A DNA stretch of 64,000 nt from Allium sativum (taxonomy: Eukaryota; Streptophyta; Magnoliopsida; Asparagales; Amaryllidaceae): the NCBI GenBank assembly GCA_030737875.1, contig JASFAX010000020.1:33370688-33434687 (forward strand), read 5' to 3'. Under the pieces are notes generated by a model. That model had not been told where the DNA came from, made no database searches, and was given only the letters and a program-made list of their open reading frames with translations. The translations under genes and the position numbers were made by a program. How positions within the stretch are numbered: the stretch's first letter is position 1; each line of letters opens with the position of its first letter. This document shows positions 1 through 11,295 of the stretch, one piece after another.

Positions 1-2707
1 TATTTTCTATTCACAACCTTGAATTTAATATGAAATGGGATTTTGGGTTTGTCGTGAATGTTGTCTTCATTAAAACTGTTCTTGAACCCAGATGAGAAAA
101 TATTAAATCTTTTTATTTCGATTTAATGAAGTATACGAATTAATTAATATTTAATTGGAATTGACATGAAATTGATTTTCGGGTTTATCGTGAGCAGTGT
201 TTTAAATAACGCTGGTTCTTTAACCCGATTGATAATGAAATGAGATTTATGGTTTGTCTTGAGTGGTATCTTTAATAATACTGTTCTTAAACTCAATGGA
301 GTAAAGAAAATTAGAAACTAAATGGAGATTAGCTAAGTTGAAGGGTTTCTTGGTTATTGCTCTGATGTTGGTTTCATCCTTTGGGATTAATACTTAGGGA
401 ATTGTTCCCGAACTAATTTATGGTCAGAGACTAACGAAATATGATTTTGGGTTTATTGTGAACTGTGTTTTAAATGAAATTGGTTCTTTAACCTAGTTAA
501 AGATAAGATTAATTTCTTAACTTTGAATAATCATTAATATTGATTTTTGGTAAGATTAAAACTAAATGAAGTTTTAATGAATCTTTAATTTGATTGAAAA
601 GTGAATGTGATAATTAAAATTATCAATTCAAGAAAATGATCCAGATGGAGTATCACCAGTTTTTCTTCAAGCGATAGTTAAATCTTTAATTAGATTTGAA
701 TGTGAAATAGTAATTAATATTTACCGATGACACTACGATGTTAGATATAGAGTATTACCAATTTTGCTCCATGGGATGAATAGGTTGGGGTTGCGAAATG
801 AAATAAATGATTATTTCAGTAAGGTTCGTTATTCCCAACAAGTTTGGAAAATCTTAATATGGTTTGATGTTCAAAGGAAGATTAAAGAATAAATTTAAAA
901 GAATTTATCTTTGATAAAATTAATGGGAACCTATTCCCTAACGATGTGAATATTTGAATAAAAGAATATTCTGGATTGGAATGAGGCGTATGTTGTTTTG
1001 TGTAGCACGTGTTTATAAAATACGTGCTATTCAGAAAGGCCGGGTTTATACCCATTCTGAATAATTGATATGATGATATGTCGAAGATGAAGATGGTGGT
1101 TGAAGATCGGGGGTCTTCACATCGTTTGTATGATTATTGATGTCTTGATTGTGCAGTACACCCAAGACTAGGCAATAAGTGGTGATTGTCCAGACGCACT
1201 TGGAGATCGACGGATATGCGAGGGCCTCTCTCCTGTACTGGACATATGGGACGAGGAATAAGGTGCCTCGGGTTTTATTCAAACCCAGAACGGACTTATA
1301 AATGGGCTGTGTGTCTGACATTGGATTTTGTTCTGTGCTGATTGATCTCTATTAAATATACATCTGCCTGGTGAAGGAGAATATATTCTCTTACTTCACC
1401 CTTCTTTGAGACGTACGGGATCAGAGGTTGTATATCGATAGACATCAGTCGCATGGCTTAAATTGCTTGTGCAGCATGGATAAATGGCAAATGATCAAGG
1501 CTTCTATTGAAAAGCAGAGTCTTGTCGTTGATGATCAAAGCATAACTATAATATAGCGCCGCTTTGTGTATGGCATTAATTCGCGAGTCTCACACCCCGA
1601 TGTGAACCAGAAACGGGGGAGGATCCAGCGAGGACATGAGTTTCCTTCTAGCTAGAGGCGGTGTCATCGTTTTGCATACCCTGACATTGATATTCTTTTT
1701 GCCTATGTGGTTGTTGGAATGCAAGTCTCCTCGGTTATATCGGTCACCACGGGGCCGATGGATGATTTGGTTTGGATATGACCATTTTACGCCCCATAGG
1801 GCGAGGAAACGCATTGCTCAGGCATTACAATCCATGTCGTGTGGACTAGCCCTGGGCTCCTAAGGGCTTGATAGAGTAATTGTCCCGAGATATGGTAGGC
1901 TAGATTGTCTCGAAGTGGTGAGGAAGATCCCTTGTCTCGGTTCATAGATGGAAATCCAAATTCCAGTACATGACATTGCAATTTAGTTGTAATCCTATAT
2001 ATAGCAACATGGTAGATGGTACCATTACCGCCTGTGATTGATATATTTATATTTGAAGTTGATTTCTTCACTTACAGTAACAATAAATGATTACATTTCG
2101 CGTATCAAGCAATATTTGGCTATTATAAGGTAAAACCCTATCCTCCGGCATACGTTGTATTGTGTGATGGGACCTGGGTCTTATAATGGCTTTATTGTTC
2201 TTTATTTAGCATGGAGATGTTTATTTTATGCACTGGTATTCTAGGGGGTAAACCCGTTCCATGTTATACGGCGTGGACCCTTGATTTACCTTACTTTAAA
2301 ATCAAGTTAATAACTATTTTATTTCTTACACAATTAGCATGACTGACCTAGAGTTTATTGTTTTAACTTAAACTCTGGGTTCCCCTATTTTCCATACAGG
2401 CAGCTTGTAGTTGGGTTTTGCAGATATTCTATTCACAGGATCCTGGTTTGTAGCTGAAGGGATATTCAGAAAGCTCTGAATTCGTGTATTTCTTTCAGTT
2501 GTGTTTTGTATTAATTTTCCGCTGCGTTGTAAATTTTATTCTGAGATGTTTATCAAATGTGTAATATTTATTCATACACTGTTATATTCTTGTAATCTGA
2601 TTAAATCGTTGTAATATACAATGAAATGTTATTCTATTTGTGTTCTGATTGGTCGTGTTATCAATTCAATCTGGGCTTTCCTTTACGGGGAAGTTCGGGT
2701 CGTCTCA
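1..2707 (+). repeat. 3' part of an LTR (probable LTR retrotransposon or solo LTR), left end outside window
   Basis: No coding region is supported; the few short ORFs are random. The stretch ends in a G-rich segment (about 2688-2707) that closes with ctca, the kind of CA end seen on Ty3/gypsy LTRs. Just after it, at 2708, homology to the LTR of chromovirus A begins abruptly (compare 23829 onward). This fits an LTR inserted into the 3' LTR of A, with ttgtc (2708-2712) as a candidate target duplication whose partner would lie left of the window. The boundary is inferred from that junction; the family is not determined. Confidence 0.5.
28..500 (+). repeat. degenerate repeats of about 65-70 bp inside the LTR
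   Basis: Four diverged copies of one module start near 28, 165, 236 and 435. Each begins with gaaat, then a gatttt/ggttt stretch, then gtgaa or gtgag, then a taaat..ctgttctt or ggttcttt part, then an aaccc-type end. Spacing is irregular, so this is an old, partly broken tandem array. No coding potential is seen. Confidence 0.5.
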
Positions 2708-2869
2708 TTGTCTTTAGTCTATTCGTTTATGAGCACCCATAGAAATAAGAAGAGACATAAAACTTTGGGTCAAACAAAAGTCTAGTATGAGCGATAGTAG
2801 CAAAATAAATCAATAACAGGTATAAATAATCATACCTAGACCTGCAACCAAAGAATTAACACAACAAGA
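2708..2869 (-). repeat. chromovirus A 3' LTR, outer piece
   Basis: This piece aligns with the LTR of A at about 23829-23969 (shared words include gacataaaacttt, gtctagtatgagcgatag and caaccaaag). It stops exactly where the CACTA element begins and resumes after 16077. The last three bases, aga (2867-2869), are repeated at 16078-16080. Confidence 0.8.
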
Positions 2870-3540
2870 CACTACAACAGAATTAGCTTTTAATAGCACA
2901 TGAAAAACGCTATAATAGGTTACCATAGCATTAGTGACGACGCTATATAACAACATGCAATAATAGCTCTGTTATATCTTATAGCTCAAATCTAAGCGCT
3001 ATGGTATCATACATTTTATAGCGCATATTCACCATCATGAAATGTTTTACATAGCATTCAGACCTTGCAATTATATTTACTTACTAAAATGTTAACTTAT
3101 TTTTTTATAGCGTTATCAATAATTTCATAGCACATATTCATTGCTATGAAAAATGTTTTCCATTTTATTTTATTTTTAAAAAAAAATCCGCTATTAATGA
3201 ATTACTCATTGATAGCGTTCTACTTGCCTTTTTTATATCATTGTCACTGTTTTCATAGCTGATATTCAGTGATATGAAAAGTTTTTCACATGGATAGCAT
3301 TTCACATTATGATTCCATAACTGAAGTTTTCGGCTATGAATATTCGTTGTATACATAGAATTTTCACTGTTTTTATAGAAGATATTCAATGATATGAAAA
3401 GATTTTCCACGCTATTTATTTTTTTACATAGCATTTCACCTTTTAATTCCATTAGTACAATTTTCCGCTATTAATACTTTTAATATATAGCACATATTTC
3501 ATCTATGATCATTATATAGCAAATCTCTTATTTAGTTTGT
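2870..3540. repeat. left subterminal repeat region of the CACTA element
   Basis: Short motifs of the form tatagcgc, atagcac or catagc recur about every 30-80 bases on both strands. From about 3105 to 3475 a larger unit of about 120-160 bp recurs two to three times, recognisable by a catag..gatattca(g/a)tgatatgaaaag core. Such subterminal arrays are known transposase-binding regions in En/Spm elements; that role is inferred here by analogy. Confidence 0.65.
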
Positions 3541-5039
3541 GCTCAATTCAAACAATTAAGCAGTAAATTCACAAGACAAAACTGTTAATAACAAAAAATT
3601 ATTACCAAAAGCAAATTTGATTTCAATTACAAAGTCATAGTTAATAGATCTACTAATACATATAGAAATAAGTCATCACACATGTTCAAACATCGTTTCA
3701 AAACAAGATTACATAAAAAACCACATAGTCTTCAGCTTGTAAGCTCGTCTGTAACAACCCACTCATTCCATGATAACGGATTTAAATATTTTATTTAAAT
3801 CGATCGTCATATCCGAGGTGTCACTCAAAATATCGTTTTTCACAAATGATAAAATTATGATTCGGGACCACTTCCATTGAGTCCGGATCATCGTTTACGA
3901 CCTTTTTGACTATAAGCATCGATACCTTTTTAGTTAGTGAAATTTGGCCGGTTCTCATTAGAATGTATGGCCAAAATATCATTTTTCACATACGAATGAA
4001 TTTGGACTCGAAACCACTTCCATCGGGTTCGAAACATCGTTTAGGTGTTCGAAAACTATAAGGTTCGATATGTTCCGAGTTCGTGAAAATTGGCACCCTG
4101 GCTAGGCCTTAGTTGAAATAGCCTACCTCTTATATAACCCACAAATCAGCCCCTCTCTCCCTCATAACTTCAAACACTTAAAACAAAACAAAAATGGAGA
4201 GTAGGAATGGGAAATTAGAATTCCTAAGCTGGGGCTTCCAATCTAGAGCTCAATTCTTGTGCAAATCCAATTCTATGACATGGGTAAGCTCTCTCTGCTC
4301 GTTCTCTACCTTTCTCTCCTCTCAGTTTCGGATTTTTATGATGTTCTAATATCCATGAGTCTTCATATGTGTTTACGAAGTGATTAGAGAGGAGTGACTT
4401 AAGAAAGAAAGGTTCTTTGCTCGGATTTATGCTTGTTCTTCCTTGTTGGAGCTTTTTCATGCCATTCATGAGTGAAAGGTGAGTTCTTTTTGAACTCACA
4501 TCTTTGCCACAAGCCTACGTGCTTGTAAAAGTGTAATTTAGTGTTCATATGAGTTGCATTTGCTTGTTGATTTGGTTAGGTTAGTATAACTTAGCCGATT
4601 TCATGTGTTTATATTCCATTGAGTTGAAATTTATGAAAACGATCGTTTATACGATCTAATCCAAGTGTTATGAGTTGATTCGGTGATGTTGTGAAGCTCT
4701 GTTGTCCCCTGGCAAATATCTAAGTCTTCACAAGTCGCTCGTATCGCCTTGTTGTGTATTGGTTTGGAATTTTGTGCATACTTGACTTTATAAATCAAAC
4801 CATTGAAATCTTATTATATATATGTTGATCACACGATCATTGCACATGATGTAAGTCGAGTAAGTGGTGTTGTGAAGTGCTGTTGTCGCTTCTGGCAAGT
4901 TCTAAGACTTCACGATGCGCTTATATCACGTTTCTTCGTTTGGTTTAGAAATTGGGTTCGAAAATTTTCTTGTGCAATTGAATTGAATCACACTTGTCTC
5001 CGTCTCCAATGGAAGGTGTACAAGCACCGGAACCAATCG

Positions 5040-5480
5040 TCACAAGGCCGGAGAGAAGCGTCGGAGCTCGAGAGTTCGCGACGGGGGTCGAATCCCCCGT
5101 CACTCGTGCCTGGGCATGCGCCCAGGCACTGACCGGTCGACTGCTCAAATAGGGACGGTCGACAGGTCTGGGCAGTGCCTAGGCATATGCCCAGGCACAG
5201 AGGCCAGTCGACAGGCCCTGGAGTCCGGTCGACCGGTCAAGTCTCTGTCTTGAACCGGTCGACCGGCCACCCCTGGGGCTGTCGACCGATGACAGATCTG
5301 GGCAACGCCCAGATCTGTCCCCAACCGGACGACCGACCCCCCTTGGGCCGTCGACCGGTGACAGACCTGGGCGTTGCCCAGGCCTGTTACCCCCTGCCTC
5401 TTCTGCAGTTTTGGTCGCGCGTCGAGGCGCGCGCCTCCATGTTCTTCGGACCTCCTTCCCGACACCCCCTCGCGCGTATG
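5040..5480 (+). repeat. GC-rich block with clustered GTCGAC palindromes
   Basis: This is the only strongly GC-rich stretch in the left half. GTCGAC occurs about seven times between 5137 and 5355, alternating with ctgggc..gcccag inverted words, so the block can fold into many small hairpins. Open frames run on both strands (for example 5145-5516 minus and 5175-5513 plus) because the composition has few stop codons, not because of a gene. Confidence 0.6.
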
Positions 5481-6017
5481 CCGGCAATCTTGAGTTTGTT
5501 TGGATTGTCGTAGCAACGCTGTCTTGTTTGGTTTTTAAATTGTTTTGAAACCATGAGATGTGAATTTATGATCTATGATGTTTGTGTTCTGTTCGCTTCG
5601 GCGACAGTTTTTATAAATAATTAAACAACAATGGATAATGGGGTTGTTATGGTCAATGGATGTCGAACCAATGCTTAATCAGTTTTTAAATTCAAATCCT
5701 TTTAAAATAAATTCGGTTTCTAAACCTGGTTTTGATTCTATTGATTTATATACGATTCCTTATCCTATCGATCGAACGAGAAATCTAGTTTATTTAACTT
5801 AGTAAAACCGAGGACTATGACCCCTTAGTTGTTTACTTCGGCGAATAACCCTTGGATCCATTCGCTTGAACAAGTGTGGCGATTTTCTCTATTTTGAATA
5901 GAAACCAACTATGGGTTCGTAAATATTCGATAATAGCATGTGGTTATGGGACATGTCGCTATTTCCTTATATTGACTAGCTCGGAGTAATTTCTATTCAT
6001 CCGGATCGAAGAGATCC

Positions 6018-6190
6018 TTTATGACTTGGGATTGGTGGTCCTCGATCGCCCTAGTGGGATTTACGATTCTTGGATTTCACCTATGGGACTTCGGTCCAAC
6101 TTTTATGACTTGTGTTCTATGGTCCTCGATCGCCCGAGTGGGATTTACGATTCTTGGATTTCACCTGGGGGACTTCGGTCCAACTTTCTA
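6018..6190 (+). repeat. two tandem copies of a unit of about 85 bp in the solo LTR
   Basis: Two adjacent copies share cctcgatcgccc, gtgggatttacgattcttgg and gacttcggtccaac. They differ at few positions. The repeat is non-coding and internal to the LTR. Confidence 0.75.
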
Positions 6191-6481
6191 TGATTTATAA
6201 TGTTTTCTAGAGATTTCACGATTTACGTGTTTTCTCTCTTCCGGGGTCACGACCCAGCTTCGTGGGGAGCTTCGGGTCAAACTATATGTTAGCTACCTAG
6301 AGATCGTTTCTCATCTGTGAACCTGCAGGCCCTCTTTATGATGTTTTCTGTTTTCTAGGGATTCACGATTCATGTGTTTCTCTCTCCCGGCACCGTGGGG
6401 AACTTCTTTATGATGTTTTCTGGATTTCGAGTGATTTCTAGATTCTTGATTTCTTTGATGCAATGTGCATCAATTTGATTT

Positions 6482-6600
6482 GTATTTGGCATTCCGTTGT
6501 CATTCATGTATTCAGTTTATTTGGCATTCCGTTGTCATTCATGGGTTCAGTTTTATTTGGCATTCCACTGTCATTTCCTTTTGTGTGCTTTTATTTGAAT
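6482..6600 (+). repeat. three short tandem copies of a unit of about 45 bp
   Basis: The phrase atttggcattcc followed by ttgtcatt or ctgtcatt occurs three times in a row near 6484, 6519 and 6556, and a shorter related piece (gacatttcattgtcattcc) follows near 6649. Non-coding, inside the solo LTR. Confidence 0.6.
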
Positions 6601-7336
6601 GTTGCATTCTATATTAGCTACAAGATTATTTAGAGATATTTGTGTACTGACATTTCATTGTCATTCCCTAATTTTTTGACATGTCATGTTTCATATTTAT
6701 TTATGATTAGATGTTATTAGTAAAATCATGTCATCCTGTGTTACATCTCTTGTTATCCCTGTTTATTTGATAAGTACAGCTAGACTGACTCGTTTATTGT
6801 TTATTCCTATAAATAATACTCGGGTCAGACCGGGTCATTTTAGGTACTCCTCTGGGACTCATCGCAGGATTGATCTTCCGCTTTCAGCTTGCAACTCTGT
6901 CTCCGCAGTTTTATGTACTTTTGTACCTCTGACATTGTCTACTGTTGCGTACATATTCATTTATCTAGATCTTGGTACATGTATTAGTGGATCTTTGTTG
7001 AACACTAGCTTGTTGTACACATTCTTGGTTTATTCATATCTATTCTGCCTTTGTGATATGATTATTCTGTGTCTGGCTTTGAGATATACCATATTTACAT
7101 TGTTGTTGTCTATTTTATACTGCTTTCCGGATTGCATATAGTCGTTGTGTAGTTGCCCTATGTGCCGAATGGTCATGTCGAAATTATAATCGGTATCAGA
7201 ATTCGATGTGCATTCTCACATGGAGCAATTATACAATCGGTCGCCCTTCACAAACCTTATTCTTCGTTATGGTCTACGACATTTCCCTGAAATGAACTGG
7301 ACGATAGTGGGTATAGAGGCGGGGCGTTACATCGTC

Positions 7337-8539
7337 CAACTTCTAAAACCTACAATTCACAAGCACAAGTTACAATCTTATAACCACTATCTCCAAAACT
7401 CACAAAACCTACAGGCCACTACAACCATATATGATATATAACATACATGTTGCAAATTAGAAAATATCAAGATTACAGGAATGAATAAAAGCCATGTATA
7501 TGCTATCCTAAAAAGCATGGTGTGGACGCTACGGGGTAGGAAAGAACAAAAGTAAACGACAGAAAGCGGACAAAAGTGTGGCAACAAATTTATTTACAGC
7601 AAGCTTTTGAGTGCATAAAGAGCTATAATGGTAGTTCATCGATAATTACCCAATAGCTAAGTTTACACAGCAAATTAGTCTCAACATAAAATGTGAATTT
7701 TCTCGTCTTGTTCACATATTATTGAAATCAAGTTAGACAGTATTGAATTAAAGAAACCAAGTTAGACAGTATATGACAGAAAAGGTCATCAGGTTTTTTG
7801 TCATATATAAAGGTCAAATAGTTAAATACTAGGGAAAAAAAAGTAGTCGCGGTTTATACTGGAGAGAAGGTCAGAAGATAATGACACTGAATGTTAAAAT
7901 TATACATGCTATGATGTGTTAAAAAAATGGGATTAGCTTCTACACGATATTTGACATTTGCGTTGTTCCTATAACTGTGGTGCCTAGTAAAAAATGTTAA
8001 AAAGGTGAAAAATGTCACTATGTCACATGCAATGTCACATGCACCTGAAGTATGTGTTTGGCAGACAGATACTTCCCTAGAGTAAACAAAAGTTCTCTAG
8101 GTAATTCGACAACAAGAAAAAAAAAGATTTCACTATTAAAATAATGGAAATGTAATAGCCAGATTTGAAAGGTATTCAAACAGCATAACTTAATAGCCAG
8201 AGAAAAATAAAAGGATTGGACATATAATAAAGTAGAACTTACTGATAAGAAAATGTTCATCCCAGACACCAACGATTGAGGAGCATTCGCTATACAATCT
8301 ATAGATGGTTTCTCCTCATAGATAGTAACTTTATCAGCCAAATATGTTACCATAAAAGGTAATCAACCTGTTAGCGATAATAGATGAATTCATGTTATTG
8401 ATAATAGATGAATGGTATCACTACAAAATGATTAGAAACAACCACCAGTGAATGTTATTAACAAGTATTGATGCATCAAATTAAGCAATGAATTTATAAA
8501 TATATGTAGCCAACTATCCCCAGGTTAATATTATGATCG
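7337..8539. other. CACTA interior without a recognised gene
   Basis: AT-rich sequence between the solo LTR and the DUF639 pseudogene. A minus-strand frame at 8018-8353 contains a run ending next to a good splice donor (gtaagttc, read on the minus strand near 8241-8248). It could be one more captured exon, but I do not recognise it. Segment 7737-7835 reappears near 13088-13245. Confidence 0.4.
7737..7835. repeat. segment repeated at 13088-13245 in direct and inverted copies
   Basis: The words agacagtatatgacagaaaa, ttttttgtcatatata and aaatagttaaatac here recur downstream. At 13088-13155 they occur inverted (ccctaatatttaactatttg through actgtctaac), and at 13176-13210 direct (tatatgacagaaaaggtc). 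The neighbouring word aagtttacac(a/g)gcaaattagt is also shared (about 7661 and 13241). The pair encloses the captured gene. Confidence 0.6.
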
Positions 8540-10600
8540 TATGTTTAATAGGAATACTGTCCCACCACTCTCTTATCCTTCTCTGCATTTGGCTATCCGA
8601 CCATAACTTCCCAGCCTTCAAATTTGACATAAACATGTACAGTCACGCCCATTAACAACAACTTAAACGGTATCAACGCTGTCAGGTTTGCTACTCCGCC
8701 CATATTACATGAGTGGTATGCTGAAAAAATAGTTCAAACATGTCAATGCCTGCCTGTGGAAAAGTATAATGCGGTCAATTCTGAACAAATTTCGTACCCT
8801 TTGAGCCCTTGAAAGCAATATAGACCGTACTTTAAGGATGGAGACATTGGCCAACTTGACTGCATCATGCAAGTCCATCATGCTATGATGAGCTTCCACG
8901 ATGTTTTCCATTGTCGCCTAGTCCGAGGAGGCAGACACCACCACCTCGTCGGCTACATCCAATTTCGGGTGCTGGGCCTGTGTCCGAACCATCACGGAGA
9001 CTCCGTACATGAGAATTGTTGCTATAGCGTAGCTCATCCATTCTCTTTATTGATTTGGCAAATAATTTCACTTCATTCTTCAAAGAAGATGGTTTGTTCA
9101 CAGATTCTCAGGTTGGATGTAGTAACTTACTTGTATATGATGAGTAGAGTATGCAAAAGATCAATTAAGGATAGAATTGGTTTCTCCTACCTTACTATGT
9201 TTTGCATTGAAGGTGGTACATTTTTAAGTGGACTTAGCACCTCCTGCATGCATATATGAAGATGTTTCAATCAGGACATCCAAACGCACTAGCCTAAATT
9301 AGGTAAAAGTGTACATATACCATAAGTATTACAAGGCTATCCGCAATCCCTTCCTCTTTCACTCCTATAATTGTTGCTTTAGCAATGATTGCTTCCTTCG
9401 CCTCCTCCCTTACTTAATCAATCGTAGTCCTGAAAGAGGTTAAGGTTGCTTCCTTGGTTACCGAAGGCGCTTCCAACCCTTCTTTCACTTTTGCAATCAA
9501 TATCACTGGATGGGACATGTTTAAGGATTTCAATATAGAAGTTGAGCTACATGGATGCATACCATTTGTCTTCTTCGGACTGCTAGATAAATCTTCAATA
9601 CACGTAGTCGTCTTTAGGAAGATCTTCAAATAAAGCAAATATCAAGAAACAAGTGGGAGCGGGCATGGCTATTCGTAAAAATTCTCGAGCTGCATAAAGC
9701 CTAATTACCCCTAAAATAACCCTTGAATGCATCTCCCATGTTTGGAAAGGTGGCTCTATGTCAAATTTCGCTATGAATTGGTGGAACAATATGGCTTCTC
9801 TTATTAGAGCAAGCCATTGATCACGTCTCATGGAGCTGGTCATTTCTGGAAATTCTAGTATCACCGGTTTCGGCCTGGAATAATTCACTATCAATATGTA
9901 CATGATATTAGCTTTAAACATTAGAATTCAAGTTACAGGTGATTGACGGTAACACTTAACTGCAAAGAAGACTCATATGAAACTGCTTTGTCAAACAAAG
10001 GTGCACCCCAAGGGCCAGTCGAAGCAGTAGTCACTTGATAATCGACATAGAATTTGACAGATCAATTCTCAAAGCTGTTTCATAGAATATAGCTTTCGAA
10101 GCCTCAAAGTATAGTGCGTGATTTGTCAATGTCAATCTACCTGAAACAAGGGCATTGTCTTAATTAACCAACTTATAAGTAGCTTATATATGAATGAATT
10201 AACGCTCCCGGCCTATCCAACTAGTTACTCCTATATGTCGAACCACTCTCTGACTGCTTGTCGTTCCTTCTACATGTAGTAAACATTCATCGTCTGCTAG
10301 TTTAAATCTACTTGGGGCAGATTGGTTTTACAAGTACAGTCTACACCTAAATATAAACAAAATGAAAATGGTCACCCAAAGAGGGGGAAAACAATATCTC
10401 CTCCTTTCAAGACATGCTCCATCGGGGAGGACTCACTTGTCTATTTCTTTTAGAAATCTATCATAAGCAGGAAAATGAAGTTTGTTTGCAGTAGGTGCCG
10501 TGAGAGTTTCAAAGGTGAAGCGTGCATTTGTGACATCGGCTAATAAGGGTAACAAAGATCCCAACCATACAAATGATTCCGCTCCGACACTCCTCTCTTC
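8540..10600 (-). pseudogene. broken multi-exon copy of a plant DUF639-family gene carried inside the CACTA element
   Basis: Read on the minus strand, at least seven exon-like blocks follow the order of plant DUF639 proteins. About 10600-10440 holds GAESFVWLGSLLPLLADV and a following TFETLTAPTANKLHFPAYD run. About 10145-9965 holds RLTLTNHALYFEA, then after a frameshift TGPWGAPLFDKAVSYES. Block 9915-9600 holds RRDQWLALIREAILFHQFI and VIRLYAAREFLRI; 9600-9395 holds SILKSLNMSHPVIL; 9260-9240 holds EVLSPLKNVPPS; 8911-8770 holds NVSILKVRSILLSRAQR; and 8710-8540 holds IPFKLLLMGVTVHVYV and REWWDS. Gaps between blocks look like introns, so the copy came from genomic DNA and not from a processed mRNA. 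In-frame stops lie at 8918-8920 and 8593-8595, and a frameshift lies near 10035. The N-terminal exons are not recognised. The family's biochemical function is unknown; the assignment rests on remembered family features and is fairly strong. Confidence 0.75.
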
Positions 10601-11169
10601 ATCTACCTATGTAATTTGCAGTTTTAGCAAATGATAGAATCAGAAATGAATAACAATTTAAAGAATTAATCATAAATTAGTTGCTTACAAGCAATGGCAT
10701 TATGTCTGAGTAGAAAAGAGGGATATCATCATTGATGTGCTCTCCTACTAAACTAGACCTTTTATCATCTGATTCCATTGTTATATATCTATAATGATTA
10801 TAATATATGTGCAGTGATCTTATAAATTTAAAGTTATAATTAGTAATTAAATGAAAGTGGTACAAATCATACGAAAAACAACGGAATTTAATTATAACAG
10901 TACTATTGTTTACAAATCATATGATATTCCTTTGTCTTTTTTCCATTTTTCCCAGCATTCTATGTACAATTTTTACAGCAAATGCAAACGTAAATCTCTC
11001 TGTTCCTTCTTCAAAACCAACGTGAAGCCAAAATACAAGTATTTCCAAGTATCCTCCTACATTAAAGTAAAGGGCTGCTAGTTTAGCTAATATTATTAAT
11101 CAAGTTATTCCCCCTATGCACAGGTACATAGATATTCCTTTTCTTAACCATATAAACAAAGCTATCAAC

Positions 11170-11295
11170 TTTGCATATATACATATATATATATATGTAT
11201 ACATATATATATATGTATGTTTGTATGTATGTATGTATGTATGTATATATATGTATGTATGTATATATATATAAATATATATATATATCTTTTGC
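11170..11295. repeat. AT/GTAT microsatellite
   Basis: Alternating (at)n and (gtat)n tracts run from about 11173 to 11288. The open frames across it on both strands, rich in Tyr/Ile or Met/Cys/Val, are by-products of the repeat. Confidence 0.85.

Larger units (their letters stand above)
3750..7331 (+). mobile_element. solo LTR of a Ty3/gypsy-type element, 3.58 kb
   Basis: It starts TGTAACAACCC and ends GGCGTTACA, and is flanked by the 5 bp duplication tcgtc (3745-3749 and 7332-7336). The termini, duplication length and absence of gag or pol frames indicate a solo LTR left by recombination between the two LTRs. The length and GTCGACC-rich middle are like LTRs of Tekay-type chromoviruses, but the clade is inferred. 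The ORFs within (for example 6728-7141) look like chance frames. No second copy of its start was seen inside, which argues against a complete short element. Confidence 0.82.

Noticed and set aside
5145..5516. Overlapping frames of 102-123 residues on both strands
   Set aside because: They lie in a GC-rich, repeat-filled block of the solo LTR with few stop codons. Frames are open on both strands and match nothing recognisable.
6728..7141. A 137-residue hydrophobic frame that could suggest a membrane protein
   Set aside because: It lies wholly inside the solo LTR, and its hydrophobicity follows from T-rich sequence.
10677..10865. A further upstream exon of the DUF639 copy
   Set aside because: The frame ends in a plausible peptide next to the first secure exon, but I could not match it to the family, so it is not included.
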